Of a stretch of DNA of 64,000 bases, positions 36,540-46,041 are shown one piece after another (position 1 is the first letter of the stretch; each line of letters starts with the position of its first letter). A program made the position numbers and the translations under genes. The notes under the pieces were generated by a model. It did not search any database. It was not told the DNA's origin and saw only the letters and a list, made by a program, of their open reading frames with translations. The stretch is from Symbiodinium natans (taxonomy: Eukaryota; Sar; Dinophyceae; Suessiales; Symbiodiniaceae). The DNA lies in the NCBI GenBank assembly GCA_905221605.1, contig CAJNDS010001557.1:682501-746500 (forward strand), read 5' to 3'.

Positions 36540-37517
36540 TTACGTTCCAGCGGCCCGTTCCTCACCAAGGAACTCAGCATTCACCACCCAACCACCCTTG
36601 AGGCAATGCTTGCAAAGCGTCTTAGCCCTGGGCTGTGAATATCGCAGAACATCACAATCACTGCTCGCGTGCATACAGTTCCCACCCACTGTTGTATACA
36701 GAGTGGCACTCGCAGGAATAACCACCACTTTCTTGATCCACAGCCATTTGTACAGCCGCCGAAAGAGGCACCATGTCAATTCCCAGATTATGATTGCTGC
36801 CACCAAATACGCAACAAGGTCTGAATTGTTGATAACCATTTCAATACCTTGAGCCAGAACCATAACCGTAGATGTATTGGCGACCTGGCACACCCCTTCT
36901 TCTGAGCAAAAGAAACCAGCAGCTGACACTTCTTCTCCACCTGTTGCCATCCCTTGCAGAGATGCAGCCACCATCATGACCGCCATTGCAAGAGAGGCCC
37001 TTTTCAAGTCAGTTCCTTGCACTAACAGTTGGAGACCCCAAAGTGCCTTTTGCTTTGCATAAACCTGTCCACTCATCAATTTTGTCAACAGGTCAGCAAT
37101 CATATACTCACCACGAAGATGCGCTATCACCATGTAACCACGGTCCACCAGAGACCTGACACCAGTTGCTCGAATTCTCAGGTGTCTTGTTCTCCAGCTA
37201 CCAGCAGGATATTGAATGATTGAACACGTCGAAACCGAATCTGTATACAGCACCTTTTGCAGCGATTCTTCACCTGTTCCAACCAAAGCGGCAATTATAG
37301 GGGTACACGACTGGATCATCGTTGCTCCCTCTATAGATGCATGCAATTCAGCTTCAGCAGTGCTCAAAGCCACCGTTGATTGTCTCTGCGTTGCCCACAT
37401 CACTGGACAATCACCCCAAACCACCACCGCTCCTGAGTGGCTCTTTTCGTTTTCACCTGCTGCAAAGCTAGCATCCGCGTAGGACTCCACCACCTTGACG
37501 CCTCGCCCATAACGCAC
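36540..37517 (-). CDS. copia RNase H plus C-terminal extension, 325 aa
   Basis: RNase H motifs: SYADASFA, STAEAELHA and YTDSVST, then HLRGEYMIADLLTK, the usual copia end. From about residue 175 to 325 there is an extra region. It has a hydrophobic membrane-like segment (LVAYLVAAIIIWELTWCLF) and a final Cys/His cluster (NCMHASSDCDVL...CKHC) that could bind a metal. It overlaps the reverse transcriptase frame at 37400-37517 in a different frame; a single-base shift is needed to join them. Confidence 0.85.
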   Translation of the reverse strand: MRYGRGVKVVESYADASFAAGENEKSHSGAVVVWGDCPVMWATQRQSTVALSTAEAELHASIEGATMIQSCTPIIAALVGTGEESLQKVLYTDSVSTCSIIQYPAGSWRTRHLRIRATGVRSLVDRGYMVIAHLRGEYMIADLLTKLMSGQVYAKQKALWGLQLLVQGTDLKRASLAMAVMMVAASLQGMATGGEEVSAAGFFCSEEGVCQVANTSTVMVLAQGIEMVINNSDLVAYLVAAIIIWELTWCLFRRLYKWLWIKKVVVIPASATLYTTVGGNCMHASSDCDVLRYSQPRAKTLCKHCLKGGWVVNAEFLGEERAAGT

Positions 37518-39079
37518 ACCTCATTCCTTTCTTTTTCGCATGTTGCGATTGCTCCAAACGTCAGGCCTAACGTTGGAGTTGCAGCAAGGTATCGAAATAC
37601 CTCCTCAGCCTTTTTAACCACAAATCGCGGCCTTCGGGATGTCCACAAAGACAATTGGCTTGTGCAGAAAGCCAAATCAGGTCGAGTTTTGATTGCCACC
37701 CAGAGGAACTCCCCTACGGCACCTTGAGCCGCTCGCAAGGAGGGAATATCCACCTCCTCTTCTTCACCTGGAGTTTCTTTCACCATTGGCAGGTTACTAC
37801 CTTTTCCAGTTTCATCAATCTGATACCCTCTTCGGTTCAGCAAATCTCTCACAAAGTCCTCCTGGTTGAGAAAGAAGCTGCCATTTCGGTACCAGATTTG
37901 GACACCCAAAAACTTCAGGAATCCATCACCACAGCCTGGACCACAGAACTCGGGTTCAGGAGTTTTCCACTCCTTCCTGATCTGTTCCAAGGCCTCCCGG
38001 AGCACTGTCATAGTCCCAGCCATCAAAAAATCATCCACGTAAAGACCCATTGTCCCTACCAACTTGCTTGCACCTTCCGGCTTCTCTTGTGCCATAATAA
38101 GGAACAGACTTGGGTCTGCATTGGACCTCTGAAAGCTCATTGCTTGTCCATCCTTTGACACCCAAGACATGCCTTGAAGACGTTGGTCTCGCCACTCCAC
38201 CCATGCTGCAGGACTTTCGGCCAAACCGTACAAGGCCTTCCTCACAATCCACCGCTCCTCTTTTGTGCAAAGACCCAATTTCACCGCCGCCCTTGGGGGC
38301 TGCACCACCACCAGACGCCCTTCTCTTTGCGCCCTATTCATCGGCGCCGTCAGAAAAGCTTTGGAGATGTCTAAGCCAGCGATGATCCACACCATATGTG
38401 CTGCGTGCCTCACTTGACACCTAAAGGTAGTTGAATCTAAACCTGGAGCGTACAGCGAGTGACGACTGAGGGACCTTGGCCCTTCATATTCTGTAGCTGC
38501 CGTTGACGAAATAAAGTTCCCACATGCACAGATACGGGCACGCCTCCTCCCTGTCCCTTGCTTTCGGGTAAACACCACCAGACTGGGAACGTACTCAATC
38601 ACCGGTGCATTAGGCTCTTCCGCCAATTTGTCCAGCTTTTCTTGAGTTGTTGGTTCCACCACCTCCAACTCTTTAACCAAAGACTTCACCTCGTCCGACA
38701 ATGATTCCCTCCACTTCTCCAGCTCTTGCATGGCTTCTTGTGTAGGGATTGTTTTTGTTTGCAGGAACTCGACCTCCTCCGCTGCCTCCAGCGCAGTATT
38801 CTCTTGTACCACTTGCTGAACTTGAGCTGCTTTGACCAAAAACTTCGAGAGCTGTTCCTCAGCCCTTTTTGCTTTAACCAGCCATTCTCTGGTCTCCGAT
38901 CCTTTTTCATCATTCGACTCATTTGCCGATCCATGGAACTCGTCCAAAATGCAACATTCCTGTTCAGCAATTAGGCGTCGAATACTCAAATGCTCCTCTA
39001 GAGCCCATTGATGCGCTTCAAACACAGCGTAGTCGACTTCCTCTGCAAGGTCGTCCAGCGAGGTTTCTCTCAGCGTCAT
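37400..39079 (-). CDS. copia reverse transcriptase, 559 aa
   Basis: A long helical N-terminal linker (about 170 aa) precedes the polymerase: VIEYVPSLVVFTRKQG, GLDISKAFLTAPM (first catalytic Asp) and MGLYVDDFLMAG (YVDD box). Its ATG (39077-39079) lies 2 nt past the TAA of the upstream polyprotein in the string TTAAAAATG. It would need stop-and-restart or a shift to be made from the same RNA. The tail after about residue 530 is out of frame with RNase H. Confidence 0.9.
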   Translation of the reverse strand: MTLRETSLDDLAEEVDYAVFEAHQWALEEHLSIRRLIAEQECCILDEFHGSANESNDEKGSETREWLVKAKRAEEQLSKFLVKAAQVQQVVQENTALEAAEEVEFLQTKTIPTQEAMQELEKWRESLSDEVKSLVKELEVVEPTTQEKLDKLAEEPNAPVIEYVPSLVVFTRKQGTGRRRARICACGNFISSTAATEYEGPRSLSRHSLYAPGLDSTTFRCQVRHAAHMVWIIAGLDISKAFLTAPMNRAQREGRLVVVQPPRAAVKLGLCTKEERWIVRKALYGLAESPAAWVEWRDQRLQGMSWVSKDGQAMSFQRSNADPSLFLIMAQEKPEGASKLVGTMGLYVDDFLMAGTMTVLREALEQIRKEWKTPEPEFCGPGCGDGFLKFLGVQIWYRNGSFFLNQEDFVRDLLNRRGYQIDETGKGSNLPMVKETPGEEEEVDIPSLRAAQGAVGEFLWVAIKTRPDLAFCTSQLSLWTSRRPRFVVKKAEEVFRYLAATPTLGLTFGAIATCEKERNEVCVMGEASRWWSPTRMLALQQVKTKRATQERWWFGVIVQ

Positions 39080-39081
39080 TT

Positions 39082-42000
39082 TTAACCATTCCTTTTTTCA
39101 CCTTCTTCAGCTTGTGGTTCCGGAAGAGGAAACTTGCATTGGAGAAGATAGCACCTATCCTTGTAGCTCAAACGCTCCATAAAAACAGGTGTGTACCCTG
39201 TCAAGGATACCCTGTTCCCTTTCCAAGGCATAGGACCATGCAGTTTTCTCGGAAAGAACGACATGAAGTTCCAGTGGATATCCACCAATTTTCCAGGTAA
39301 GATTTTTTTCCCATAGGATTGCTCCACCACTTCAGCTCCTTCCTCCAAAACCTTTTCATCCTCAACCCACAGCTGACCCTCTTTATAGTCACCAAAGCCA
39401 CACACATAATTGCAGCAATGCTTTTCATTGTGACTATCCCTATGCAATGATACCGGAGCATTGCACGAGATCTGAAGAGCAGAAAATTTGGCTTCAGGAT
39501 TGTGGTGCTTCACAAATGATGTCAAATAACGACATAGCCATGGCCTTCGATGGGTCTCCTTTGTACTACCACACACTCCGCCATGAGTATAGTGGCCCAA
39601 CACCAGAGCTCGCGTACTTGTGCACCAATTGTTGATACCACCTCTCCGATTCACCTTCTTTGGGTATACAATCCCTTCCAAAAGCTCCTCACAGTCCACG
39701 TAATCATACACAGACCTCTCATACATTGACTTGGCTTTTTGTTCTTCTTTTTCCAACTGTGTTCCATCCTCGGCAGTCTCACTTTTGCAGACCAAATAAG
39801 CATCTTCATGAGGAGAACAGCATGTCGGCCAATACTCATCACCAGGAACATTGTCCTCAACATCTGCATTTTCTTCCAGCTCCCCCAAGCCCTGCATGTC
39901 ATCCTCGAAAATTTCTAAGGGCGGACTCTCCCCCCGCTTGCGAAGCAAGCGCAAGGAGCCCACATGACCACGCAGTGAAGAGGCCGGGCTTTTGTCCTTT
40001 AACCGATGGCGAGCCGGAGGATCGCGAGGCGGAGGTAAAGGAGGACCTTCCTCATCAGCGAACCGAAGCGCCGGTTTTTTCCCCTTGAGACGATGCTCTG
40101 GAGGAGAAGGCTCCTGTTCTTCCACCACCCCTTCCAGCTCCAATGCAGGTGGTTCCTTTATATTGGAAAAAAGCGTAGTGCAGGGAAATAACACCAGTTC
40201 ATCCGGATCTTTGGCAGTCCCTTGAGCTTCCACCCAATAACCACCAGGTAGGTCATCGCATGGACCCAAAAGAAGCGCGGGCTGCGTACGATCGACCCAT
40301 TGCCGACCTTTCTTGGTTCCATCCGGACCCAGCAACTCCCACGGACGACGTTTGACTTGAATCTGAGCACCAAAGGGAAGCAATGCTTTCGGTTTCAAAC
40401 CCAACTCCCTTTCAGCTTTCTGCCACCGTAACATTGACCAATGGCGAGCAGCCAGTGCCCAGTACGCCGGCCCGAGTCGCGCCTCCTTTAAGAGCGACCT
40501 CACACCACGTTTGAATAAACCCACACATGCTTCAGCGCGCCCATTTGTTTGCGGGACTCCAGGATCACCAGTGGTCCTGTATATCAGACGAGTTTCACAA
40601 AAGAACCGGAAGCGTGCATTGACAAACTCCCCCGCTCGATCTGAGTGGATTCTCAACACCGGATACCCATGTCTCTGCAAGCGCACCATCATTCTTTGAA
40701 CCGCCGACAAAACCGTTGTTTGCTGTTTGTCCACAATCGGCTCCACCATAACGAAGTTGATCATACGGACAGGTTGGGTCAAATGGTCCTTCAGTTCCTT
40801 CCAGGATTTTTCAGAAGCTTGGATTTTCAACACCTCTGCCTCCAGAACTGGTGCAGGTTCCACCGGTGCAGAGTCTTCCTCCTCGAAGTTCGCGACGGCA
40901 TCGCCTAACCATTCTCCAACACCAGCACCTTCATCTGCCACCTGATCTTCCACCTCATCCGCATCTTCCTCCTTTTCAAGAGGGCGACCCACATTGGGAT
41001 CCAACATTGGAAATTGATACACACCAATAACAGCGTGTCGTGGCTTCTGCTGGTGAGCATCCTTTGAACACTTGTATGGACCTGCCAAGTCCAATGATAA
41101 AGTGTAAGCATCCCCATGTTTCCGCCTCAAATGGCGACGCTCTTTTCCAGCGGCAGACACACAAATTTGACAATCACGTCTGAAAGGAATATGCCCCCTT
41201 AGGCAATGGTCACGGAAAGCTCGCTCCTCCGTTGTCAGCCTCCGTAACGTCCCTTCTCGTTCTTCCTTTTTTAACACCATAGCTTCCCGTTCAGCATCGC
41301 TCTCATGCAACCATTGTGCCAACCTGTGACGTATTCCTTTAACCAATCCAAACGCCCATCGCGCCCATATGGAGGACTGTCCAATACGTTCTTCCAGGGT
41401 AGAAGCGAATGTTGCCGACCACGGAACAACCACGCGAACCTGTTCCAACGATTCCCACAGTTCCATATCAGACACCAGGAAAGTCGTAGGTTTCACCAGA
41501 GCATGTCCCAATGCTCCCTGATCAAAATGTGCAGCGTACATTCCATAACGCTCACAAAAGCTTTTCACCTCTGGCCAACTCCAGAAGGTAGGACTTGAGA
41601 GCCCTTCCTGAGAACCATCCACCAGATCCTCAGCACTCAAGACCGTTTTGCCGTTCTGAGAGAAATCCTTCCCTATGAGTTCAGGGTCCCCAGGGCTTTC
41701 CATACCAAAGAAGACAGAACTCCCATTGATGACTTCAGCAGTTCCACACCTTGAATGCACCGCCACGTCATATAGGAAAAGCATCTTCAGAAGTAAAACA
41801 CCATCCTTTTGAGCTAATTCTTGATGTGGCCAAGGAAGACTCTTTAACCCCAACCGTTCAGGCCCACAGCGTCGGCGTAATACAGGTGGACCACCGTCTT
41901 CACCTCTCAACCTTGACACTGTCCTGCATGGAGGTCCTCCAACCACAGCAACCACCTTTCCTTCAGCCGCCAGATGCAGAAGATACTTCCAGACGCTCGA

Positions 42001-45000
42001 ATTATGTAGGTCACCGCCTTTCTTCAAATCCAGCTCCAGTACCTCCACATCCCGACTGGGAAAATGCCATTTTTGTTTTCCCGAAAATAGGTGTACCACC
42101 ACCCTTTTTGCTCGTGCCAGCCGTCTCCTTTTATGACGGTTGAAAGGCAACGCCGCAATATCTCCACGTGGCAACAGCTCCATCAGCATATTTTCTGGTA
42201 TATCCCCATAATACCACCGAAGAAACCGCCAGCATGCCTGGACGAACTCCTCCTCATTCGCTGACGCTGTCCGCGCTGCGCTTTGCAACGACGCTTTTAC
42301 AGCCACCTCGTTGTCCGTATTCGGACACCCTTGAACCATACGTGCCACCTTCAATGCTTGCTTTGGTGAACACCAATCCATTTCATCAATGATCTGAAGC
42401 GCCACCTCCTTTTCCAAACAAGGGCACCCATTCAGATCACGAACGCGAAGTTCCCCCAGAACAGGATGTGAGGCTGTGCACTTGCCACCACGCCACTGAA
42501 CTCTGAGACCAACCAAGGCGCTCGCTTTGCCAATTGGCACTAGTGGATCTACCATTTCAGGAGTTACCAGGGTCCCACCTGGGGTAATACACATCTCCCG
42601 AGATCCAACAGCTAAAGACACCAACACCTTTTGCTGCGGAAGCTGTTCACCAGGACGAAGTGATCTGAGAGGATGTGATGCTCCCGAGTCCAACATGCCC
42701 ATTCCCGAACACTCATTGGTGTCAGAAACCCTGGCCACATGTAGAACGCATACTCCTCGGCCTTCTCCCTGCTTCGGCAACAACGTGGCATCAGACGAAC
42801 CGACTCCACAGTCCGCCCTTCCATTCCTCCATTGAGAATGGGACAACGACGCACGCTGCCTTTCAGCATGCAAAACCATTTTCTCAGCTGTTTTGTAATC
42901 CATAACCAAACAGCCATGTTCAAACCATAAGAGTTGGTCCAGCGAAGATTTTGCACTCACGTGACACATCCCATTGATCACGGTGAGGTTCGCCCCAAAC
43001 TCCAAAATCAACCAGAGAGGGATAATCAGGGGCCCATTGTCTTCCCTAATCAACGTCCCTTTCTCTGTAATCCTCATTGTCACACCACCAAGCGCGCTTT
43101 GCACCATAACAGTAGTGTCGGGTAAACATTCCCATGGAAAAAGCGTCCGCACAAGATGCGTAGCAGCTGTATCCACCAACGCCACTCTCCCGTCCTGCTG
43201 AAACAATCCAGAGTCACATAACATTCGAACGCTGGGCTCTCCGCTTGATGCTGACTGCGCTGATGACAGCTTCATAGATTTCAGCACTTCCAACGCTTCA
43301 GCAAGGACCTGATTGGTTGTTGATGGTGATGAGGGACTTGCAGAACCTTTATCCAATCCCGCATTAGCCATCTCATCTCCCACTTCAGCCACTTCTGCCT
43401 TTTTGGCATTTCCCCATTTTGCACCTTTGCCGCCCTTTCCCCCTTTGGGAGAATTCCCTTTAGATCTATTCCTTTCAGGATTTAAGTCCGCATTGGAACT
43501 TACACCATCTTTGTATGGACACTGCGGCTGTAAATGGCCAATGGCCCCACATTCAAAACATCTTCCACGCTCCAGGGAGTCCTTATCATGGCGGAATTTG
43601 CACCGTGATCCGAACTTGCAGCCTGCTTCTGTCTTCCCATATATCCAACAGAAAGGACGTTCACCATCTCCGCTGTACCTTCTCCCTTTTCCTTTGCCTT
43701 TGTCACCCTCCTCCGTCTCGTCACCAGTTCCCTTTTGGGCCTTGTTTAACCTGGCCCTTTTCTTGGCGTCCGAGTCCTGCTTCACCTCTTGTTCACCAGC
43801 GCTATGCAATAGCAGTTCGAATTCTGATTGTAACATTTCAGCTAGTTGTGTCGCAGTTTCAGAGGTCGGCGAGTAGTCCACCCCCAATTTCTCCCGGAAG
43901 GATGCCACTCTAAAATGCACCGTAGGGTGCTTTGCCAGCAACGCGGATGATAAAGCATCCAATCCCTTGATAAGCAAGGTAGCATCCGGCTCAGATGCTC
44001 GCAACTCCCTTAACCGGGAACGCCATTGCGCCCATTGTCGCACTCCCTTAATAGCCTCCGAGATCGAGGTTGCTGAGGATGGTTGCACCAAGAAGTTCAA
44101 CATTGTGCTGCGCTCGTTTGCTCCACCTGGTTGGTAAACTGTCAGCAACTTGTAAAATATCATCACCGGCCCCAACATTCGAGTGGAAACGATCTCGGTC
44201 TTCAACCTCTCCGGGATCGCTTGTAGCAGCAAAGACACCGCTCTCTGCTCCAACAAAACATGCACAGTTCGAACCCCCTTTAGCCCTTCCAGCTCAGCCT
44301 TGATGCCCAACCTTTCCAGCGGAGAAACACTCAACCACTTGGCGTACGCCTCATACGCCTTTGTATAAACGGATTGCCACCACACACTTCCTGTATCTGT
44401 CAGCGAAGACAACATTGGTTCGATCATTGCGATCCAATCACCTAGTGCCGTCGGATTGCTTGGTGTGTAGTCTGCCAAAGTAGGAAGGCTCATCACATGC
44501 TTCCCAAGAGCCTCCGGACGTTCCGCTCCAGAACTATCACCAATGTTTGGCATCCCACGTGGCACCACCGCTCCAGGAGGTAAGCTGACCTTTCCACCAG
44601 GCCCTTGTGGCAGTCCTTGTCCCATTGCGGGCGTAAACGCTGTGAGCGGAACCTTCTCTAATTCCAACTTCCCAGCTATCATTTTCCACCGATATGGAAC
44701 ATCATCCACCATTGTATATCCACCCGATCCTGCTGAGTTCTCTTGCATTGAAGTTTCCCGAGCTGAGACAAAACCGGGCTGATTTCCCAACAGTGCGGCA
44801 GAACCATCAACGCCTGACGGCAAGGAAGTAATCGGAACATGTGTTAAACCAGGTGGTCCACTTGAATATCCACCACTTGCAGAACCTCCCATGGGGTAAT
44901 TCAATGGAGGCAATCTGGAGGGTTTCTTCCCTTCAGTTACGTGCATCATTGGCACTTCCTTCTCATCCTCCACGTGAACCTCCCCTTTCCTGGGCTCAGG

Positions 45001-45771
45001 CAAGGGTTGAAGGTCACAACCCTTTGGAAGGTCGTAGCCCTCAATCGGCAGCCATGTCCCATCAGGCAACACAGTCCAGAAGCCACCCATACCATCAGTG
45101 TAGAAAACTTGTCCTGGCAAGTACTGCTTCTCTGGAGTCATTCCCAACGGATATGCAGCATTTGCGTCCACCACTCCAGTGCTCCGTGCTCTCGAAGCTG
45201 ACCCAGATGCAGCAGAGGTATAGCTTTTCTCCTCCACCCGACGCAGTCTATTCCCCAGCTCCTTTGTTTGCACAAGCAACTCTTTCAGCGCACGCTTTAC
45301 CACCGCCATATCTTCACCTTGTTCTTCACCGCTCAGATCAGGAATGAGCTCTTCCTCGCCTTGTGTCTCACCAATATTCCCTCTTTCCATCTGGCCCATC
45401 AACCCTGAAGATGGCCTCTCAGCTGGAACCGGTTCCCGATCCCGAAGTTCTGGCAACGACGGTGGCCTTCTTGTTTCTTCACCACTCCTATCCCCTCCGC
45501 TCGCAGGGAGACTTGCTGGCCTTGATTGCCTTAGTCTCATTTCTTCATGAGCCCGCTCGCTCCAGAAAGGATTCGCTGCTGGAACCGGAACCACTTCGTT
45601 TTCCACCTGAGACGTTGGTTGTATCATTGCAACCTCCCTACCATCTGTCAGCGCTTGTACCATTTGTTGCCGTTCTTCACCCCCATCACCACGATTTTCT
45701 TCGGCTTCATTGGCCGCGGATGACAGTCCAGGTTCCGACCGACGCCGCAACATGTCCATTGCGCCAAACAA
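39082..45771 (-). CDS. copia Gag-protease-methyltransferase-like-integrase polyprotein, 2229 aa
   Basis: Order along the protein: Gag (about 1-690); a CCCH finger CWIYGKTEAGCKFGSRCKF (about 710) and a zinc knuckle CFECGAIGHLQPQC (about 737); a protease-like motif LVDTAATHLV (about 867) and a second MLDSGASHPL (about 1025). Next is a cytosine methyltransferase-like domain (about 1215-1440) with HLFSGKQKW, GGPPCRTVS (candidate catalytic Cys) and FGMESPGDP. Integrase follows, with an HHCC-like finger (about 1520), LSLDLAGPY (Asp about 1558), HSDRAGEF (about 1707) and NGRAEAC (Glu about 1743). About 80 acidic residues are inserted between the first two catalytic Asp. Residues about 2030-2215 look like a 2OG-Fe(II) dioxygenase (HRD, later H and R). 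The frame is uninterrupted. Confidence 0.9.
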   Translation of the reverse strand: MFGAMDMLRRRSEPGLSSAANEAEENRGDGGEERQQMVQALTDGREVAMIQPTSQVENEVVPVPAANPFWSERAHEEMRLRQSRPASLPASGGDRSGEETRRPPSLPELRDREPVPAERPSSGLMGQMERGNIGETQGEEELIPDLSGEEQGEDMAVVKRALKELLVQTKELGNRLRRVEEKSYTSAASGSASRARSTGVVDANAAYPLGMTPEKQYLPGQVFYTDGMGGFWTVLPDGTWLPIEGYDLPKGCDLQPLPEPRKGEVHVEDEKEVPMMHVTEGKKPSRLPPLNYPMGGSASGGYSSGPPGLTHVPITSLPSGVDGSAALLGNQPGFVSARETSMQENSAGSGGYTMVDDVPYRWKMIAGKLELEKVPLTAFTPAMGQGLPQGPGGKVSLPPGAVVPRGMPNIGDSSGAERPEALGKHVMSLPTLADYTPSNPTALGDWIAMIEPMLSSLTDTGSVWWQSVYTKAYEAYAKWLSVSPLERLGIKAELEGLKGVRTVHVLLEQRAVSLLLQAIPERLKTEIVSTRMLGPVMIFYKLLTVYQPGGANERSTMLNFLVQPSSATSISEAIKGVRQWAQWRSRLRELRASEPDATLLIKGLDALSSALLAKHPTVHFRVASFREKLGVDYSPTSETATQLAEMLQSEFELLLHSAGEQEVKQDSDAKKRARLNKAQKGTGDETEEGDKGKGKGRRYSGDGERPFCWIYGKTEAGCKFGSRCKFRHDKDSLERGRCFECGAIGHLQPQCPYKDGVSSNADLNPERNRSKGNSPKGGKGGKGAKWGNAKKAEVAEVGDEMANAGLDKGSASPSSPSTTNQVLAEALEVLKSMKLSSAQSASSGEPSVRMLCDSGLFQQDGRVALVDTAATHLVRTLFPWECLPDTTVMVQSALGGVTMRITEKGTLIREDNGPLIIPLWLILEFGANLTVINGMCHVSAKSSLDQLLWFEHGCLVMDYKTAEKMVLHAERQRASLSHSQWRNGRADCGVGSSDATLLPKQGEGRGVCVLHVARVSDTNECSGMGMLDSGASHPLRSLRPGEQLPQQKVLVSLAVGSREMCITPGGTLVTPEMVDPLVPIGKASALVGLRVQWRGGKCTASHPVLGELRVRDLNGCPCLEKEVALQIIDEMDWCSPKQALKVARMVQGCPNTDNEVAVKASLQSAARTASANEEEFVQACWRFLRWYYGDIPENMLMELLPRGDIAALPFNRHKRRRLARAKRVVVHLFSGKQKWHFPSRDVEVLELDLKKGGDLHNSSVWKYLLHLAAEGKVVAVVGGPPCRTVSRLRGEDGGPPVLRRRCGPERLGLKSLPWPHQELAQKDGVLLLKMLFLYDVAVHSRCGTAEVINGSSVFFGMESPGDPELIGKDFSQNGKTVLSAEDLVDGSQEGLSSPTFWSWPEVKSFCERYGMYAAHFDQGALGHALVKPTTFLVSDMELWESLEQVRVVVPWSATFASTLEERIGQSSIWARWAFGLVKGIRHRLAQWLHESDAEREAMVLKKEEREGTLRRLTTEERAFRDHCLRGHIPFRRDCQICVSAAGKERRHLRRKHGDAYTLSLDLAGPYKCSKDAHQQKPRHAVIGVYQFPMLDPNVGRPLEKEEDADEVEDQVADEGAGVGEWLGDAVANFEEEDSAPVEPAPVLEAEVLKIQASEKSWKELKDHLTQPVRMINFVMVEPIVDKQQTTVLSAVQRMMVRLQRHGYPVLRIHSDRAGEFVNARFRFFCETRLIYRTTGDPGVPQTNGRAEACVGLFKRGVRSLLKEARLGPAYWALAARHWSMLRWQKAERELGLKPKALLPFGAQIQVKRRPWELLGPDGTKKGRQWVDRTQPALLLGPCDDLPGGYWVEAQGTAKDPDELVLFPCTTLFSNIKEPPALELEGVVEEQEPSPPEHRLKGKKPALRFADEEGPPLPPPRDPPARHRLKDKSPASSLRGHVGSLRLLRKRGESPPLEIFEDDMQGLGELEENADVEDNVPGDEYWPTCCSPHEDAYLVCKSETAEDGTQLEKEEQKAKSMYERSVYDYVDCEELLEGIVYPKKVNRRGGINNWCTSTRALVLGHYTHGGVCGSTKETHRRPWLCRYLTSFVKHHNPEAKFSALQISCNAPVSLHRDSHNEKHCCNYVCGFGDYKEGQLWVEDEKVLEEGAEVVEQSYGKKILPGKLVDIHWNFMSFFPRKLHGPMPWKGNRVSLTGYTPVFMERLSYKDRCYLLQCKFPLPEPQAEEGEKRNG

Positions 45772-45807
45772 GTGTAGAATCTTACCTATACCGCAGGAAG
45801 CCTAATT

Positions 45808-45820
45808 TGGGCTCATAACC
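45808..45820 (-). promoter_or_regulatory. copia primer binding site (half-tRNA type)
   Basis: Directly inside the 5' LTR the minus strand reads GGTTATGAGCCC. Its complement GGGCTCATAACC has the form of a tRNA-Met anticodon arm with loop CTCATAA. Drosophila copia is known to be primed by an internal half of initiator tRNA-Met, so this fits a half-tRNA primer. Confidence 0.6.
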
Positions 45821-46041
45821 TACGGGGAGAACCCGAAGGGGGACGAGAAACCGAAAAGTCAACCCCAACAGAATCCCTTGATTTCCCTGGATCAACCACA
45901 CAACAAACCCAAACCACAGGGCACTCACCTTTTACTACCAGGCACATGGCCCAGTCTTGAGCCAAAAGAGATTTCCGGGTACATTGACCCTTTCAACACC
46001 CAACATTAACTTCTTTCTACAATACCAGTTGCAGCTCCGCA
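45821..46041 (-). repeat. copia 5' LTR
   Basis: Matches 36133-36353 with one visible difference (A for G near its plus-strand start). The promoter of the element should be here, but no TATA-like box stands out. Confidence 0.92.

Larger units (their letters stand above)
36133..46041 (-). mobile_element. Ty1/copia LTR retrotransposon, 9.9 kb, young insertion
   Basis: Two 221-bp LTRs (36133-36353, 45821-46041) differ at about one position. The 5-bp target duplication TAGGG (36128-36132 and 46042-46046) lies in the heptamer array. The order on the minus strand is gag, protease, integrase, reverse transcriptase, RNase H, which defines copia. It is longer than usual because of added domains (methyltransferase-like, dioxygenase-like, RNase H extension). 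It lies in an SDR intron, antisense to that gene. Confidence 0.95.

Noticed and set aside
36598-45818. Many plus-strand open frames across the copia element
   Set aside because: They are antisense shadows of the copia polyprotein frames.
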